Source: Carallia brachiata
Lineage: Eukaryota > Streptophyta > Magnoliopsida > Malpighiales > Rhizophoraceae
Length of the DNA stretch: 64,000 nucleotides
Assembly: GCA_021464245.1 (NCBI GenBank)
Contig: JADCRB010000010.1
Coordinates: 2,870,735 to 2,934,734 of the forward strand
Direction: 5' to 3'
A program made the position numbers and the translations under genes. This document shows positions 27,400 through 43,789 of this stretch, in pieces; the stretch's first letter is position 1, and each line of letters begins with the position of its first letter. The notes below the pieces were generated by a model. The model was not told the DNA's origin, did not search any database, and saw only the letters and a program-made list of their open reading frames with translations.

Positions 27400-28121
27400 A
27401 TCCCTTTTATTTTCTCTCGCTCGCTCCTCCATTCTTTCTCTGAGATCCAGAACCATAACCATTGCCACAGAAACAAAAAGCTTCTATCTTTTCTTCTAAT
27501 ATTTGCTATTTTTCTTTGTTTCTTGAACAAACTTAATCGATCAAAAAAAAAAAAAAGTGATTATCGCCTCCTTCTCTTCAAGATTCCCTCAAAATTTAGT
27601 TGTATCCGCAGAGTCTTGCTGTACCAACTCAGCCTTGATTCGTAATCTCTTGCTTCCAGCTACTGCATTTTAGTCTATTGCGCCATACGTTTTGGCCACA
27701 CGTTCTCTTATCTCTTCTTTTACTCTCTTTTTCGTATTTAAAGTCTCAAGATTGAATCTTTACCCTCTTTTTAACTTAAAGCAGGCATCTTTGGCTTCAA
27801 ATACTTTAAAAGCTTATTGCTTTTTTTAGTGCACTCAATTATTTTCCTGTGATCTTGATAAGTGTCATTTTAGCTTTTGTGGGGAGTTTAAGTTTCTGGG
27901 TATTGTTTGTTTTTGCGGAATTGGCTTTACCTTTACTGGGTTTTTTTGGTGATCTTTAAGTTATCTTAACTATTTGGTTAGTTTAGGCACTTGGGTGTCT
28001 CAGCTTTGTGGTGAAATCAAGGATAAGCTTGATTGGATTTTAAGTTTTTGGTGTTTGGAATCGGAGTGAGAATCCCTTCTTGATTAATTTTGTCAGAGGC
28101 TTTTGATGCGGTGTTGCTGAG
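27400..28121 (+). other. Probable 5' leader of MPK16
   Basis: A pyrimidine-rich stretch (TCTCTCGCTCGCTCCTCC and similar, about 27414-27445) marks a likely transcription start zone. It is followed by about 700 nt of T-rich leader up to the ATG at 28122. Start and any leader intron are inferred. Confidence 0.4.
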
Positions 28122-32645
<4,524 letters not shown>

Positions 32646-33999
32646 TCTGCTGTTGACATGAAATTGATCAAATACCAAATTTGTTATCTAGCAGTTCTAT
32701 CCTCAATTGTGCTTGTAAAGGCTAAGGTCTGGGGCTTCTGTTGGAGGTAGTTAAGCTGCAAAATCGTAATTCATATCACTAATTAAAGGTTGAACAGGTT
32801 CTTTGCGGGTTGCCACGTTTGGCCACGTTGCTGTCTAATTTAGCTTAATAACAAATCTGAAGGGTTGCATAATAATCGCGGAAGAGGAAAAGGCAAAGAG
32901 ATTGGCTGACACACAAAGTTCAGTTTTCTACTTACTCTACGCAATGTAGAAAGTAAGTTATTGCTTTGTAAGTTATTGCTTTCTTATTCCTCTCGTGGGC
33001 CCATTAACTTGCAAGTGACTCTGATCAGTTTGCTTTTCTTATTGCATTGAGATAAAATCTCAGGCCTTTCCTTCTCTTTTGCATGGACGTCCGCCCTGAA
33101 GAGGAAAATGTAGGGCAATAACATGATGGAAAGTATTTGCTGCTAGGCAACAGATTTGACATTAAGAATTTAAAGTCTTGTGGATGCACTTTCAATTAAT
33201 GTACTTTGTAATGCACATATTGAGTCATTTGTTCTATGTGACTGTTCCAATTTCTGATTCCTCTTTGTAGAAAAACTTAGCTGGTTGTTTCTCTTTTGAC
33301 TGAATTTGGTGCTCATGTTGTTCCTGGTGTGCCTCTACTTGGAGAACCCCCTTAAACAATCTTTTCGTTGCATTGCAAAATGTTTAGATTATTGCCTTGT
33401 TAGGTAATGAGGTAAAAGTACTGGAGGCCGCAGTGTTGTCAAAGACCATCCAATTAAATGGTAACCTTTAATCTTCACAAGAGTTGTGAGGCATTTTGAG
33501 ATAACACAATAACCAGTAATCACAGCAGCTCTTACGCCCAGTATACTGGCATAATATGTGGCTGAAAGGAGATGGACAGATGATAATCTCTCTTTTTTTC
33601 ACTTGAACAAAGACAATAATGACATTTAACTTAAACATAACTAGCAGATATACTTGCTAATCGTGATAAGCAGCTATTGTTCGGGTGCACAAAATGATTT
33701 GCAACCTGAGAAGCCTCTATATCACTTTCAACATTCCTCAACACGCAGATCATTTGGACAGTGGTGGATGCCTATGCCACACAACACGCGTTTCCAGCAA
33801 GCAAACAGATGTGAGAGAGGAGATTATTCAATGCACTACAAAAGCAGTAAACACTAGACAAACAAATGACCAACTAACGTTAGTTGTCTCAGAATTAGTC
33901 AATTGCCAGTAGAATCATTAAAAAAAAAAAAAAAAAAAGAAAAAAAGAACCTAACAGGCTATGATTGTTGCACATAGCCTAAGGTCATCGTTATTCCTA
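32646..33999. other. Convergent intergenic region between MPK16 and the BPM gene
   Basis: Holds the 3' regions of both genes. Contains a 19-A run at 33920-33938. No open frame here is supportable. Confidence 0.6.
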
Positions 34000-36900
34000 T
34001 CAATGTATTCTTTGCTTCACTCGCCTTCCGTTCATATCACCATCCAAGGCTTCGTATCCATGCCCACAAGCAATGACGGAATGCTCGCTAATTCTGGCTA
34101 CATAATGCAGTAATTCTGTGATAACAGAAGGGCAACTTTCCTTCAGGTATTCAAACCCATCGGTCTGCATGACAGCTGAAAGAATTCATCACTTTGTCAT
34201 TAGCTAAGCATTCACAAAACAAAATGCACAAACAGTGGTCAAATTGTATAATCAAAAGAAAAAATACCGGAATCCATTATTGTAGACATACAAACATTAT
34301 TGGCCGTTCGTGGAGTAAAACAAAGATGCAATATGAATAGGAAGATATCAAAATCACTATGACTATTGTTCATTTCCGAACAAGCAGTGCATGAGAACAA
34401 CAGTGACTTGTCATATAAATTGCTTCTATATGCCATAAGAAAGAATATTGACAACTAATACTGGATGATAAAATATATATCAAGCACTCTCAAATGTTAT
34501 AGCACATTAGTCAGGTCCATTTGAAAATCACTAAAAAAGAGATCCCAGCAACGAGTGTCATCACCAGACATTTTTTCTGCTGCATGGAGAAAAAATCAAT
34601 TCTTCATGCAAAAGACATGACCAATGGTTGCGTTCATATAAACAGCATCTTGCAATACATTAATGATTCAAAAGCTATGTGGTGCCAGAAAAACCTACCT
34701 TTCAAATTTTCAGGCTGAGCAATAAATTTCAGACATACAGCTTTCAGTTGGAAACATTGATGCTGCTCTGCCAATGCTAGTGTTGTCGCAACCGTGTTTA
34801 TAGCAACATCTTCACAAAGTTTAGCCTCACAGACCAATCTGAGTCTCTCAAGTGCATCGGTCAGATGCGGCCAGCAGGTGCTGAGCCATCAGCGTAGAAG
34901 CCCACTTGCTATTCAGGCCAACGAACTCTTCCATGTCTGGTAGGGCATCCCAGTAAATAAAATGAAGCAGCGCCTGCAAAGATCCAACCAGTGAAGCAAT
35001 AATGAAGGATGAGCTCAATTATTATGTTGCAAACAATGCAAAAGTGACCAAAGTGAGGACCCTGGGGGCTTTAATCCTTTAAATTTACAGTCAACACAGC
35101 ACTGATGGTAATTAAAGGACAGAGATGCTTAGAAAAATGATAAAACAAAAGTACATGGCAACATGCAAGGGTAGCACAACAGAATTTGTGAGACTCAAGT
35201 TCAACTAAGGACCCATAGAAAGGACTTTCAAAGGTGGTAAAAAGTGATAATGCTGTCAACTTGAAAAGTTATGGACCACATGCGAATACAGCAGGCGCAT
35301 CAGGAAGAGAGGCAAGGAGATGATAAACCTTAGCTGGAGTGAGTAAGATTTGTGTACAGAAGCAGCGCCTCAAGCGATGAATCCATATGCATATTCGTGC
35401 AAGGCACCAAAATCATCCTGTATGGCACCACAATTACTCACCCAACAAAGCCAATCAACCAGCAAAGCTACCTCTTTCTATGCATCTCATGAGGTGGATT
35501 TACAGCAATCATATAAGTTACCAGACAAGACTTCAAGATCAGTAATTTATAGAGCCTTACTCTTCAGATAATGCATGTTAAGGATCATAAATAACCTATC
35601 TGAAAGCTGTTAATGACAAAAGCATCCACAGGAAAGAGCTGTTAATGACAAAAGCTATTAAGGATCATAAATAACTTATCTAAAAGCTGTTAATGACAAA
35701 AGCATCCACAGGACATATTTATTTTCAATGACTAAAAAAAGCCAAGGATTGACATTGAAATCACACATCTTAACCACAAGATCACATATTTTATAATGCA
35801 TTGCAGAAGAGTCAGTGTTAAACATGGAACAAAAAAGCCGAAAGAAAGAGGAACATAAAGCTACAAGCACAGAAAGCAGCTTATGATAGCAGCAATGCAA
35901 CAAGACTTTCACATTCATTGCACAAACTGTTATAAATTACTTCCCAAGAGGACGTTCCTTGTTTGAAGTCTTATACTCAAAACTATAAGCAAAAGAATAT
36001 GTATGATACTTTTTAAACGGTATGAAAGGGGAACAAAAGAAAACACATCTGCAAGAAAGGTTTTTATGGACTTTCGGTGAGTGATTTGGGAAGAGAGGAG
36101 AGAGAGAGAGAGAAAGAGAGAGGGAGGGAGAGAGAACCTTAAAAACTGGGGCTTCCATGTCTTCAACGTTTATGCATTTAGTTTTGATCCCTCATTGGAC
36201 CAAAAAGTTGTGCCCTAAACACAGGTGAGCGAGCAGCAAGAACCAATTTGTGTGCTGCATGTATCTCACCATCAACTTCGAAATTCACGTCAGTTCCCTT
36301 TCCACCTTCTAAGAGCTTTCCAAAATTCTGACCAATGTTAGAGGGCGGAACTGCAATACTGTAGGTCTTAGGCCCCTCCGTATGGGAGCTAACAACACCA
36401 ACACAACAGCGAATTAGGAGGTATCATCTTTGAGGTAGTCTGATGTCTCTAGTTGAGTTCTTTTAAAAAATCGTTTATAACCCCTGCAAGATCCAACAGT
36501 ATTGATTTAGATTGCATTTAACCAACTATAAAAGATAAACAGACATTAATTCTCATAGCACAGCTTTATGAATTGCTACTGGCAACGAAGCTCGGAAGCA
36601 TATATAAAATTGCAAGTTATAAGCTCACAACTCCCAATCTCACAAAGAAATAAACCTAGAAGCATCCAAAATTAAAAGAGGTGCTCAAGAAACTTGTTAC
36701 ATGTTACGACAGGGACAACACACAAGGCAGGACTCACACTATCAACACAAAGAGGTACTTCCGCACCAAAAAAATGAAAAATTCAATTCAGATTGATCAC
36801 ATGCAGTCTAAAGGGCGAGCCTTGGTGCAACGGTTGAGTTGCTCCTTTGGTGACCTCGAGATCACGGGTTCGAGTTGTGGATACAGCCTCTTTGCTAAAA

Positions 36901-37645
36901 TGCAAAGGGAAGGCTGTGTACATATGCACCCACCATCCCCCTACCCCCGCACTGAGCCGGGAAGCACTTTGTACACAGGTGAGCCCCTTACATGCAGCCC
37001 AGTCTGTCTCAGAATCAAGAACTGAACATTAATATTCGAGAAGCCAAAGCCAAACCAAAGTTGATCCATTTAACCTATGTTTCTGACCATAATACATAAT
37101 TGACATCTAAAAATCCCAAAAAAAAAAAAAAAAGAAAAAAACATATCTCCCCCTCAACAAAAATAAAATAAAATAAAATGTGACTAAATGAGGAAGCCAA
37201 TTGTTTAGAGAACAAGAATATACCACATACTCCCGCGATATTTAAGCGTGTAGGGTCCGCTCTCGAGGGTTCTCCCAAAATGGCTATGAACCTTATGCCG
37301 TCCCTTCCCGCTCTGATCCACCAGGGTCAGTTCAAACAAGGCTCTCACGTCGGTGCCTTCGCTGGCCAGAGCTATGAACAAAGAAACGTACGTCGCATTA
37401 TCCTCAGGGCTCTTCCCATCTGGGTAAAAGTAGATTGCCCACGCATAACCCCCAATTATGAACGTATCAGAAGCTATGTACTTGCCGACCCCCATGCCCT
37501 TGGCGAGCGAGTATCCGCCGATCTTAAACTCGTGGGACCCATTAACGGTCTCGGTGCGAGAAGTGGAGGTTGTGGTCGATACAGAGGACGAGGGGGCCGA
37601 GGTTGCCTTGGAAAGGTCTCTGCTTTCATCTCTAATTGTGCCCAT
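34000..37645 (-). CDS. BPM1: MATH-BTB substrate adaptor, BPM1/2-like (three frame breaks)
   Basis: BPM proteins link substrates such as transcription factors to CUL3 ubiquitin ligases, with MATH binding the substrate and BTB binding CUL3. Four exons: 37224-37645, 36138-36483, 34699-34973, 34000-34175; start chosen at MGTIRDES. Exon 1 carries most of the MATH domain ([27 protein letters not shown]-like core, KYRGSMW). Exon 2 holds the rest of MATH and the BTB start ([29 protein letters not shown]). Exon 3 completes BTB and the BACK-like part ([18 protein letters not shown]). Exon 4 ends [10 protein letters not shown]. Splice sites are good, but frame is lost near 36423 (one base), 36181 (two) and 34856 (two). 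Restoring those five bases gives 407 codons, the length I recall for Arabidopsis BPM1. As given, translation stops soon after the first break. Either sequence error or a recently broken allele. Confidence 0.85.
35578..35713. repeat. 80-bp-period tandem duplication in BPM intron 2
   Basis: A segment starting TTAAGGATCATAAATAAC occurs at 35578 and again at 35658. The second copy covers about 56 bp with two mismatches. A shorter word, GCTGTTAATGACAAAAGC, occurs three times across the block. Confidence 0.9.
36095..36135. repeat. (GA)n purine tract
   Basis: GA-rich simple repeat with a few AAAG and GGGA interruptions on the plus strand. It abuts the donor site of BPM exon 2 (exon end at 36138), so on the transcript it is a CU-rich tract immediately inside intron 2. 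Confidence 0.85.
36807..36989 (+). mobile_element. tRNA-derived SINE, Au-like, in BPM intron 1
   Basis: Begins with GGGCGAGCCTTGGTGCAACGG (A-box region, from 36813), followed by a B box GGTTCGAGT at 36867-36875. The tRNA-unrelated part contains ACAGCCTCTTTGC and AAATGCAAAGGGAAGGCTG, which match my memory of plant Au SINEs. ACATGCAG occurs on both sides (36799-36806 and 36990-36997), a good candidate target duplication. It lies antisense to the host gene. No protein is coded. Moderate sequence drift suggests an old insertion. Confidence 0.85.
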
Positions 37646-39132
37646 CAACCGCAAAATGGACGTGGGTCGGCCGGATTTTGATCGATTAAGGCTTGTTGAT
37701 AGATGAATCGAAATGGGGTTTGATTGAATTTTCGGATAATGATCAGATCCTTACAGTTCAATTTCTTTGGTTTAGATTTAGGGTTTTGTAAGGAGCAAGT
37801 TTTGAACTTTTGATAAAATTTAGAGGGTTTTGGGGTTCGGAAATTGAGAGAATTTGTTCAAAGATTGGATCTTGGGGGGGGGGGGGGGGAATTTACGTGG
37901 TGGTGGAGACGGCTTTTCTTACAAAAAGGCAGAGCCTTTGAAGAACACGGCCGTGCATGTGCAGCCCTGCGATTGAATGCCAAGTAATATCCAAAAGAAG
38001 AAGAAGGCCTCAAACGTTGTTTATAAGGATGTCCAAGAGGCTCATGTGACTGCCTCATAGGGTCAAAAAGTAGTCATTTTTTACATATTTGGTTTTTCAG
38101 TGTTAGAAGTTTCTAGATTCGGCTGTTCGTATTTGAATCACCTCTCTCACACCTTCATTATAAAATTAAACAAAATAAAATAAAACCTCTCACACACCAC
38201 CACCTTTTTCTTTCTTGAAAATTTTTCAGACTTAATATTCATGTCCGTAATAATTTAATCAATATTATAATATTAAATTACTCAAGTAGTGTAAATTATT
38301 AATTATAAAATCTTAATTGTTTGTATAATAGATTAATGCCGACTACAATACTATATTAGAACTAATATTAACCAATCATTGAAATTATGTAAATATTTAA
38401 TATTTTTTGTGTCATACATAAATATTTAATCTTGACTCTCATTCTTTTTTGTAACAGTAACACTACCAAATTTTCTTTCACCTATGCAGATGAGTTCATA
38501 TCTATTTTTGAATGATTTTATCAGAAATCCAGAATTGTTTCAAAAGAAATTGTCATGCGCAAAATTCACATCTCATCTAACTCAGGAAAGAGTAGGTAAA
38601 ACAAACTTGTGAGTTGTGACCAAAAAAAGTTGGTAAAACAAACGAAAAAATGGGAAAAATAAAGACCAAAATTTACATCGTTAGCTCAATTTACATAGTG
38701 CATAAAGAACACATCTTTTTATAAGTCATATTCAATTGGGTTTCGGGACTTGTTATGAGTAAATCACTTGAAAATTTATTTTTAATACAATAAATAAAGA
38801 ATTTTTTACAATTATATTTACAAAACGTGAAAAATAAAATTATTTTCTTTAATTTATAATTTATTATTATTATTATAAAAAAATATAATAATTATTACAT
38901 TACATCAAGATAACATTAATCCGGAAATTAACATTTATCTTATTCCAGTTCCTTCAATTCTATAGGCTTTTTTATCTTGGTAAATTGAAATGCTTTACCT
39001 TGTACCGTGTCTATAAACTCGCTTTTGCCGTCCTCTCTAACCGTTGACTGAGGATAGAACAATGGTTCACAAAGCCTCTCTCTGCGTCTGGCTTTAACGA
39101 CCCATCACCGATTCTCTACCTCAAACTGCAAA
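37646..39132. other. BPM upstream region
   Basis: Contains the BPM leader and promoter next to 37645, then AT-rich DNA. A G16 run lies at 37874-37889. No gene was recognised. Confidence 0.55.
37874..37889 (+). repeat. G16 homopolymer upstream of the BPM gene
   Basis: Sixteen consecutive G about 230 nt upstream of the BPM start codon. On the transcribed sense strand this is C16. Such a run is prone to length errors and could form quadruplex structure on the plus strand. Confidence 0.85.
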
Positions 39133-39786
39133 ATGAGCGATACCCAGAGCCTCAAATCCCCCACCCTGCTCCTTGACAAGGCCTCCAAGCCGAGGGCGTC
39201 TTCGTGCCCTCGAATCCTCTTCAAGCTCCTTGTTTAGTACTAGCCCCAGTTTGCCTGCCGCTCGAATCCTCTCATTATTGTGATCATCTTTCCAAGTGGG
39301 ATTGGCAAAGATGCACTGATGAATTGCGAGAGGTAAGCTGGAATTTGAATTTAATTGTTACTGCAACTAGTAAGCCAATGCCCCCAGGTGAGGTTTTGAT
39401 GATAAAGATTATTATTTTGTGTCAAAGGAGTCTTTTTTTGTGGATGGTGGTGAGAAATTAGTAGTTAGATTATGCTCTTGTTTATGTTGATTACAAGGGG
39501 ATACCCAAAAGGCAGATTAGGGTGTTCATGGCAAAAGGACATATGATATATACCGTTAAGAGTAAGCATAAAAGGGGTTCGGACGTTGAGGAGGATTATT
39601 GAGAGTTCTGCTGTGCTTATTTTTTGGTTCCAGAGAGTGAGTTGAGAGAGCACTGAAGCTTTGCTTGTGAGGATTGCATCCGCAAGAGAGGTAGTTAAGC
39701 GTGCCAAGAATTTTGATTATGCGGTGAAGTTAGTGGAGTCCATCACTGAGGCTGAGAAGGCCAACGAAAGGAATGCTGTGATTTAG
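39133..39786 (+). pseudogene. Decayed organellar guanylate kinase (GK3-like)
   Basis: Guanylate kinase converts GMP to GDP with ATP; plants have plastid/mitochondrial forms. Pieces of the family sequence appear in order but in different frames: PLIIVII then PSGIGKDA (P-loop) near 39270-39330, IVTATSKPMPPGEV near 39355-39395, DKDYYFVSKESFFV near 39400, [17 protein letters not shown] near 39490-39540, [14 protein letters not shown] near 39585-39620, VPESELRE, EALLVRIASAREVVKRAKNFDY near 39655-39720 and AVKLVESITEAEKA to the stop at 39786. Several frame changes are needed, and segments are missing after ESELRE and after KNFDY. The upstream ATG frame (39133) stops after about 34 codons. No introns are visible. 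It sits between the BPM and ARM genes, where Arabidopsis has At3g06200 (GK3), so it is probably the decayed orthologue; a retrocopy is possible. Confidence 0.8.
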
Positions 39787-42700
39787 GTAAATGGTTTTGT
39801 TTTGCTCAAGGAATGAGTGATGTTATCTCATAATGTTGTTATTTTATTAAGTTATGATTTCTTCTACATTCTTTTGTATGAAATTGTGAAATGAACACAC
39901 ATTTGATCTTATTATTATGAGTTTTAGTGGCGTATTAAGCTGAATATCTTACTTGAACAGATCCACAATCCACGTTTACAGATGACTAATATATCATTGT
40001 CTTATCTTATGAGTTCATGCACGAGCATTTGGGTCCTACTTAACAGAGCTTCATCGCTACTGTATATGGTCAGCATGTGTTTTTTTTCCCTAATGCTATG
40101 GTTGTGTTAAAGGCCGTGTCAATTACTTCTGCAGAATGCTGCATCTGCTTTGAGTTATATTCTTATAGTAAAGGCCAGTGCTTATCTTTTCCCTCTTGCT
40201 AGACTGCTGTTTAAATATGTCTTCAATTAATGTCCTGAAACAAATAAAAAATTGTTGTCTTAAGTTTTTTTTGTGGTGGGTTTCTTTACATTCATATCAT
40301 TCGATATTGAATAGTAAGTGCATTTTTTTTTCTCTCATTTTTTTATGAAACTTTCAGCATCAAAACCCTCTTTGTTGTTCAGTACCTCTCAAACATTGGA
40401 ATGTGCAAATTGGTGCTGCATCTCAACAAGTTGATATGTATAGAATGAATATCTGAGTGATAACCGAGTAGGAATGTTTGATATATTGTGACAAAGATTT
40501 AAATAAATCTCACCCTTGTGGATCTTGGCTCATAGTATCCATAGGACCGGTTCACTTTTAGTCCTTCGCTTTAAGTACAAATATGAAAAGAGTGGTCGAT
40601 CAACATCTATTTACGAGAAAGAAGCTATCAAAAATTCTGAGCTTTTTTTTTTGTTAACATCATTTGGCAGGAAAGCACTTTCCAATATGTGTTCACACTT
40701 TAACTGAAAGCTCCAATCTTTGCGATGTCTGAATATATTGTTTCTGTTTTCTTGCAGTTGGATGGGGTATTCTGGGAAATTATTGCTATGAATTACCTTG
40801 TTATGTATCATCTATATTCTGCTGGTTCTTCATGTTTTCCGCATGTTGTTTCTTTATTGAGACATGGACTTATAAACATGAGAAGATAGAAATGGTGACT
40901 GACTGCCATCAATCCTAGCTTTTGCTAATCAATCATAGTACATGTTTTGCACAGCTAGAGAGACGAGCATTTGGGTACGAGTTTTGCAGGTACAACAATC
41001 CTGAGAAGCATACATCTAAAGAAAGAGGAGGAACACAAGATACTCGGACTTCCCGTGTCAGAGAAGGGTATTGTTGGCCTTTAGGAAAACTTTTTGGTGT
41101 TGCCATGGGATACCAACATGGCGTTCAGAGAACTCGCTGAAAGTTTTACATATTTTAATGTGGCTTGTTTACAGACAGTGTGACATTTGTTAGTAATAAT
41201 TGAATGAAGAAGCAGTGGAAGCCATAGCCACAGTTGCAGCAACTTCTCTGATTGCTTCAAATGACACCAGTAGCATGAATTTTAACTTTCCAAGGAACAG
41301 CTATTCCTTTCTGTTCTACGGACTATTGATGCACTGTCAAAATTATGTGTTAAAAACTGAAGAATGATTTTAAAATGCTGATATTGGAAATATGAACACG
41401 GAGATGCTGATGCAGATTAGGTGTGACTTTTTTTTTTTTTTTATGTGAAATGGCAGCAGTTGCGTTTGAATAACTTTGAACAAGTTTTTTATAGTCGAAT
41501 AGAGATCGCAGCTTAAGCAAATATATTGTTCCCATTTGAAAAAAAAAAAAAATCCTTAAACAAAAAAGAAGAAAGAGTAGGCAACACAAATTTATATAAC
41601 TTTATAGGTTAACTCAATTTTCAACACATGATGTAAATTTTCAAACTGATGTGCGGCTTTATGGCCGCTTATATCCAACTTTAAGCAATGAAGGACAAGT
41701 TTCAACCAAAATTGAAGACAACACGGAAAAGCAACCTAAAAATCAGCTAAACATCATCAAGTGCAAGCCAAGGCTGTTGCTGCGGTGGCAAAGAGAGACG
41801 AAACGGCAAACGTGCGGTTTAAGTTGCTAGTCGTGAAGTTAAGGGATAATTACGGGACATCCGGTCCCTCACGAGCCTTTAACTTAACACAAGAAGCCTC
41901 TTTCTGTAAAGAATAAATGTTGGTGTTCCGGGGGTTGGTGTGCTGAAATTTGTGCCGAATGAAACCGTGACTGTTATTTTTGAAACTAGAACTGATATTT
42001 TTGAAACAGTTGTTTTTTTTATATTTCAAAAATATCAATCGCGGTTTCAAAAATATCAGTCCCGATTTCGCCCGGGACAAAATCCCGGGATAAAAATTCC
42101 GGAATACGTAACTGCACTTTTCTGTAAACCCATTACTTCAAGTTACACACAACATATCCGAACCAAATCTTCACTTATTGGGCATTCTGGAATAAGTTTG
42201 AATGGCAGGGTGTTACTTTAACTGGTTACTGAACATTTCGTCCAAATGGATAAGTCACGTACCTATTCTAGATGACACAAAGTCTGTCCAGTGTTTTTTG
42301 TTATGCTTAATATTTAAGGCACGTATGTAACCATCGTTGAATTGTTGCATGTTAAATTGTTAATCATAGTAGTTTTTTAATGAGCAGACCAGTAACCCTT
42401 TAATGTCGCAATCCCTCAAACATTAATTATATGATAATAGGATTTTTTTTATATATTTGTTAATTTTACTCCTTTTTTATTGAATAAAACTATCTAATTA
42501 TTTAATACAATTCAAATATGGTATAAGATTATAAATAAATTATATTTACTTAAAAAAAGAAGTAAAAATAGAAATCTCTGTTTTTTTTCTTTTTTGGCGT
42601 AGGATCTTAGTTGGCAATGAATCCAACCTTTATCCTTATGGTTTTTGATATGCGGTAGAAATAATAAGAATAAAAGTCCTTATTGGTTGGTGACAAATCC

Positions 42701-43789
42701 CTCTCATTTCTCTGTTAAGGCCTTATTATATCAAGGAAGGAAGAATTGTTTACCAAGGACCAACAGAAAGAGTGCAAATTACTGGAGAGCCTTGTTAGTT
42801 GATGAAAGAAAAGCAGAAGTCGAAGCAACTTTATCTAGTTGACATTTACAAGATTTACCCTTAATCCAGTTGATTTAGCTGATAGACTCTTCAGGAAAAA
42901 TTGACTTAGTTCTTTTCAAACTCAGATTGCAATATTTATTTATAAGAACTAGATTACATCATTTATGTATATGTCTGTTTTATTATTTTAGTTATATGAA
43001 ATAATAGTCTGTGGTCTCTTCCTAGCTGGGTCTCTTCAGACTGATAAAAAAAAAAAGGAAAAAAAAAATCTGTTCAGATTAGTGAAAAAAAAAAGAGAGA
43101 CAATTTCTTGATGTGCTCTATTAAGTGGCCATACAATTTTGTCATACATTAAGTCATTTTACAATAATATGCAGATTTTTTATAATAATACACAAATTTT
43201 TTACAATAAAAAAATAAACTGTAAATTTTTGTTGCAAAAAATATAATTATTATTATAAAAATTATGAACGTTATTATATATAATAAAACGTATAACGCTA
43301 CAGTATAACCACCAATATTTTTTGTTTCAGGATATGAAAAGTTTAAGGTATTTTAGTTTTGGTTAGGAGAAAAAGGAAACTTTAGTGGGGCCTGGTAGAT
43401 GATCCATCAAGCATCTTATTGTGAGAGACAAACATTTTAGAGCACACAAACAAGAGAAAGAAAAAGAGATCACAAACCTTGTCTCCCAAGATAAAGGGGA
43501 AGCTAACAAACAAAAAAAGGCAAAACTTTCCGGGAAAAACAGCAGAAAAAGAAGCAACTGAACCTCCCCTTTCCTCCGCATTTCTACATAATAAAGGTGC
43601 TCCAAAGTCCCTATTCCGCTCCATTTATAACATCCTTCTCATCTTCTTTTGCATATTCCTGAACTTTTTGGAAAACAATCTTCAAAATTTCAAAGCCAGT
43701 TCTTTGAGCCAGACCCCATCAAGCCCTTTTCGTTTGAAAGAATAAAGCATCCATTTTTTCTTTCCAGGCTGGCCTATCATCCGGCAACC
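39787..43789. other. Region between guanylate kinase remnant and ARM gene
   Basis: Mostly AT-rich. A stretch at about 40940-41140 has codon-like composition in two frames (for example EEEHKILGLPVSEKGIVG) and could be a further eroded coding fragment, but no family was recognised. The nested inverted repeat at 41961-42069 is listed separately. The last 150 bases are probably the ARM gene leader. Confidence 0.45.
41961..42069. repeat. Nested inverted repeat (hairpin-forming)
   Basis: ACTGATATTTTTGAAAC at 41991-42007 is a perfect reverse complement of 42044-42060. The outer 26-mer at 41961-41986 pairs with 42044-42069 with about three mismatches, and the core word TGATATTTTTGAAA recurs inverted at about 42022-42037. 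The block can fold in alternative ways. A CCCGGG-containing GC-rich segment follows directly. Confidence 0.85.

Noticed and set aside
36813..36885. tRNA gene
   Set aside because: A and B box words are present, but the segment lacks a foldable anticodon arm and is followed by SINE body sequence with a target duplication.
40922..41140. Plus-strand 72-codon ORF downstream of the guanylate kinase remnant
   Set aside because: It has some protein-like words in two frames but no ATG-based exon structure and no recognised family, so it is only mentioned in the regional note.
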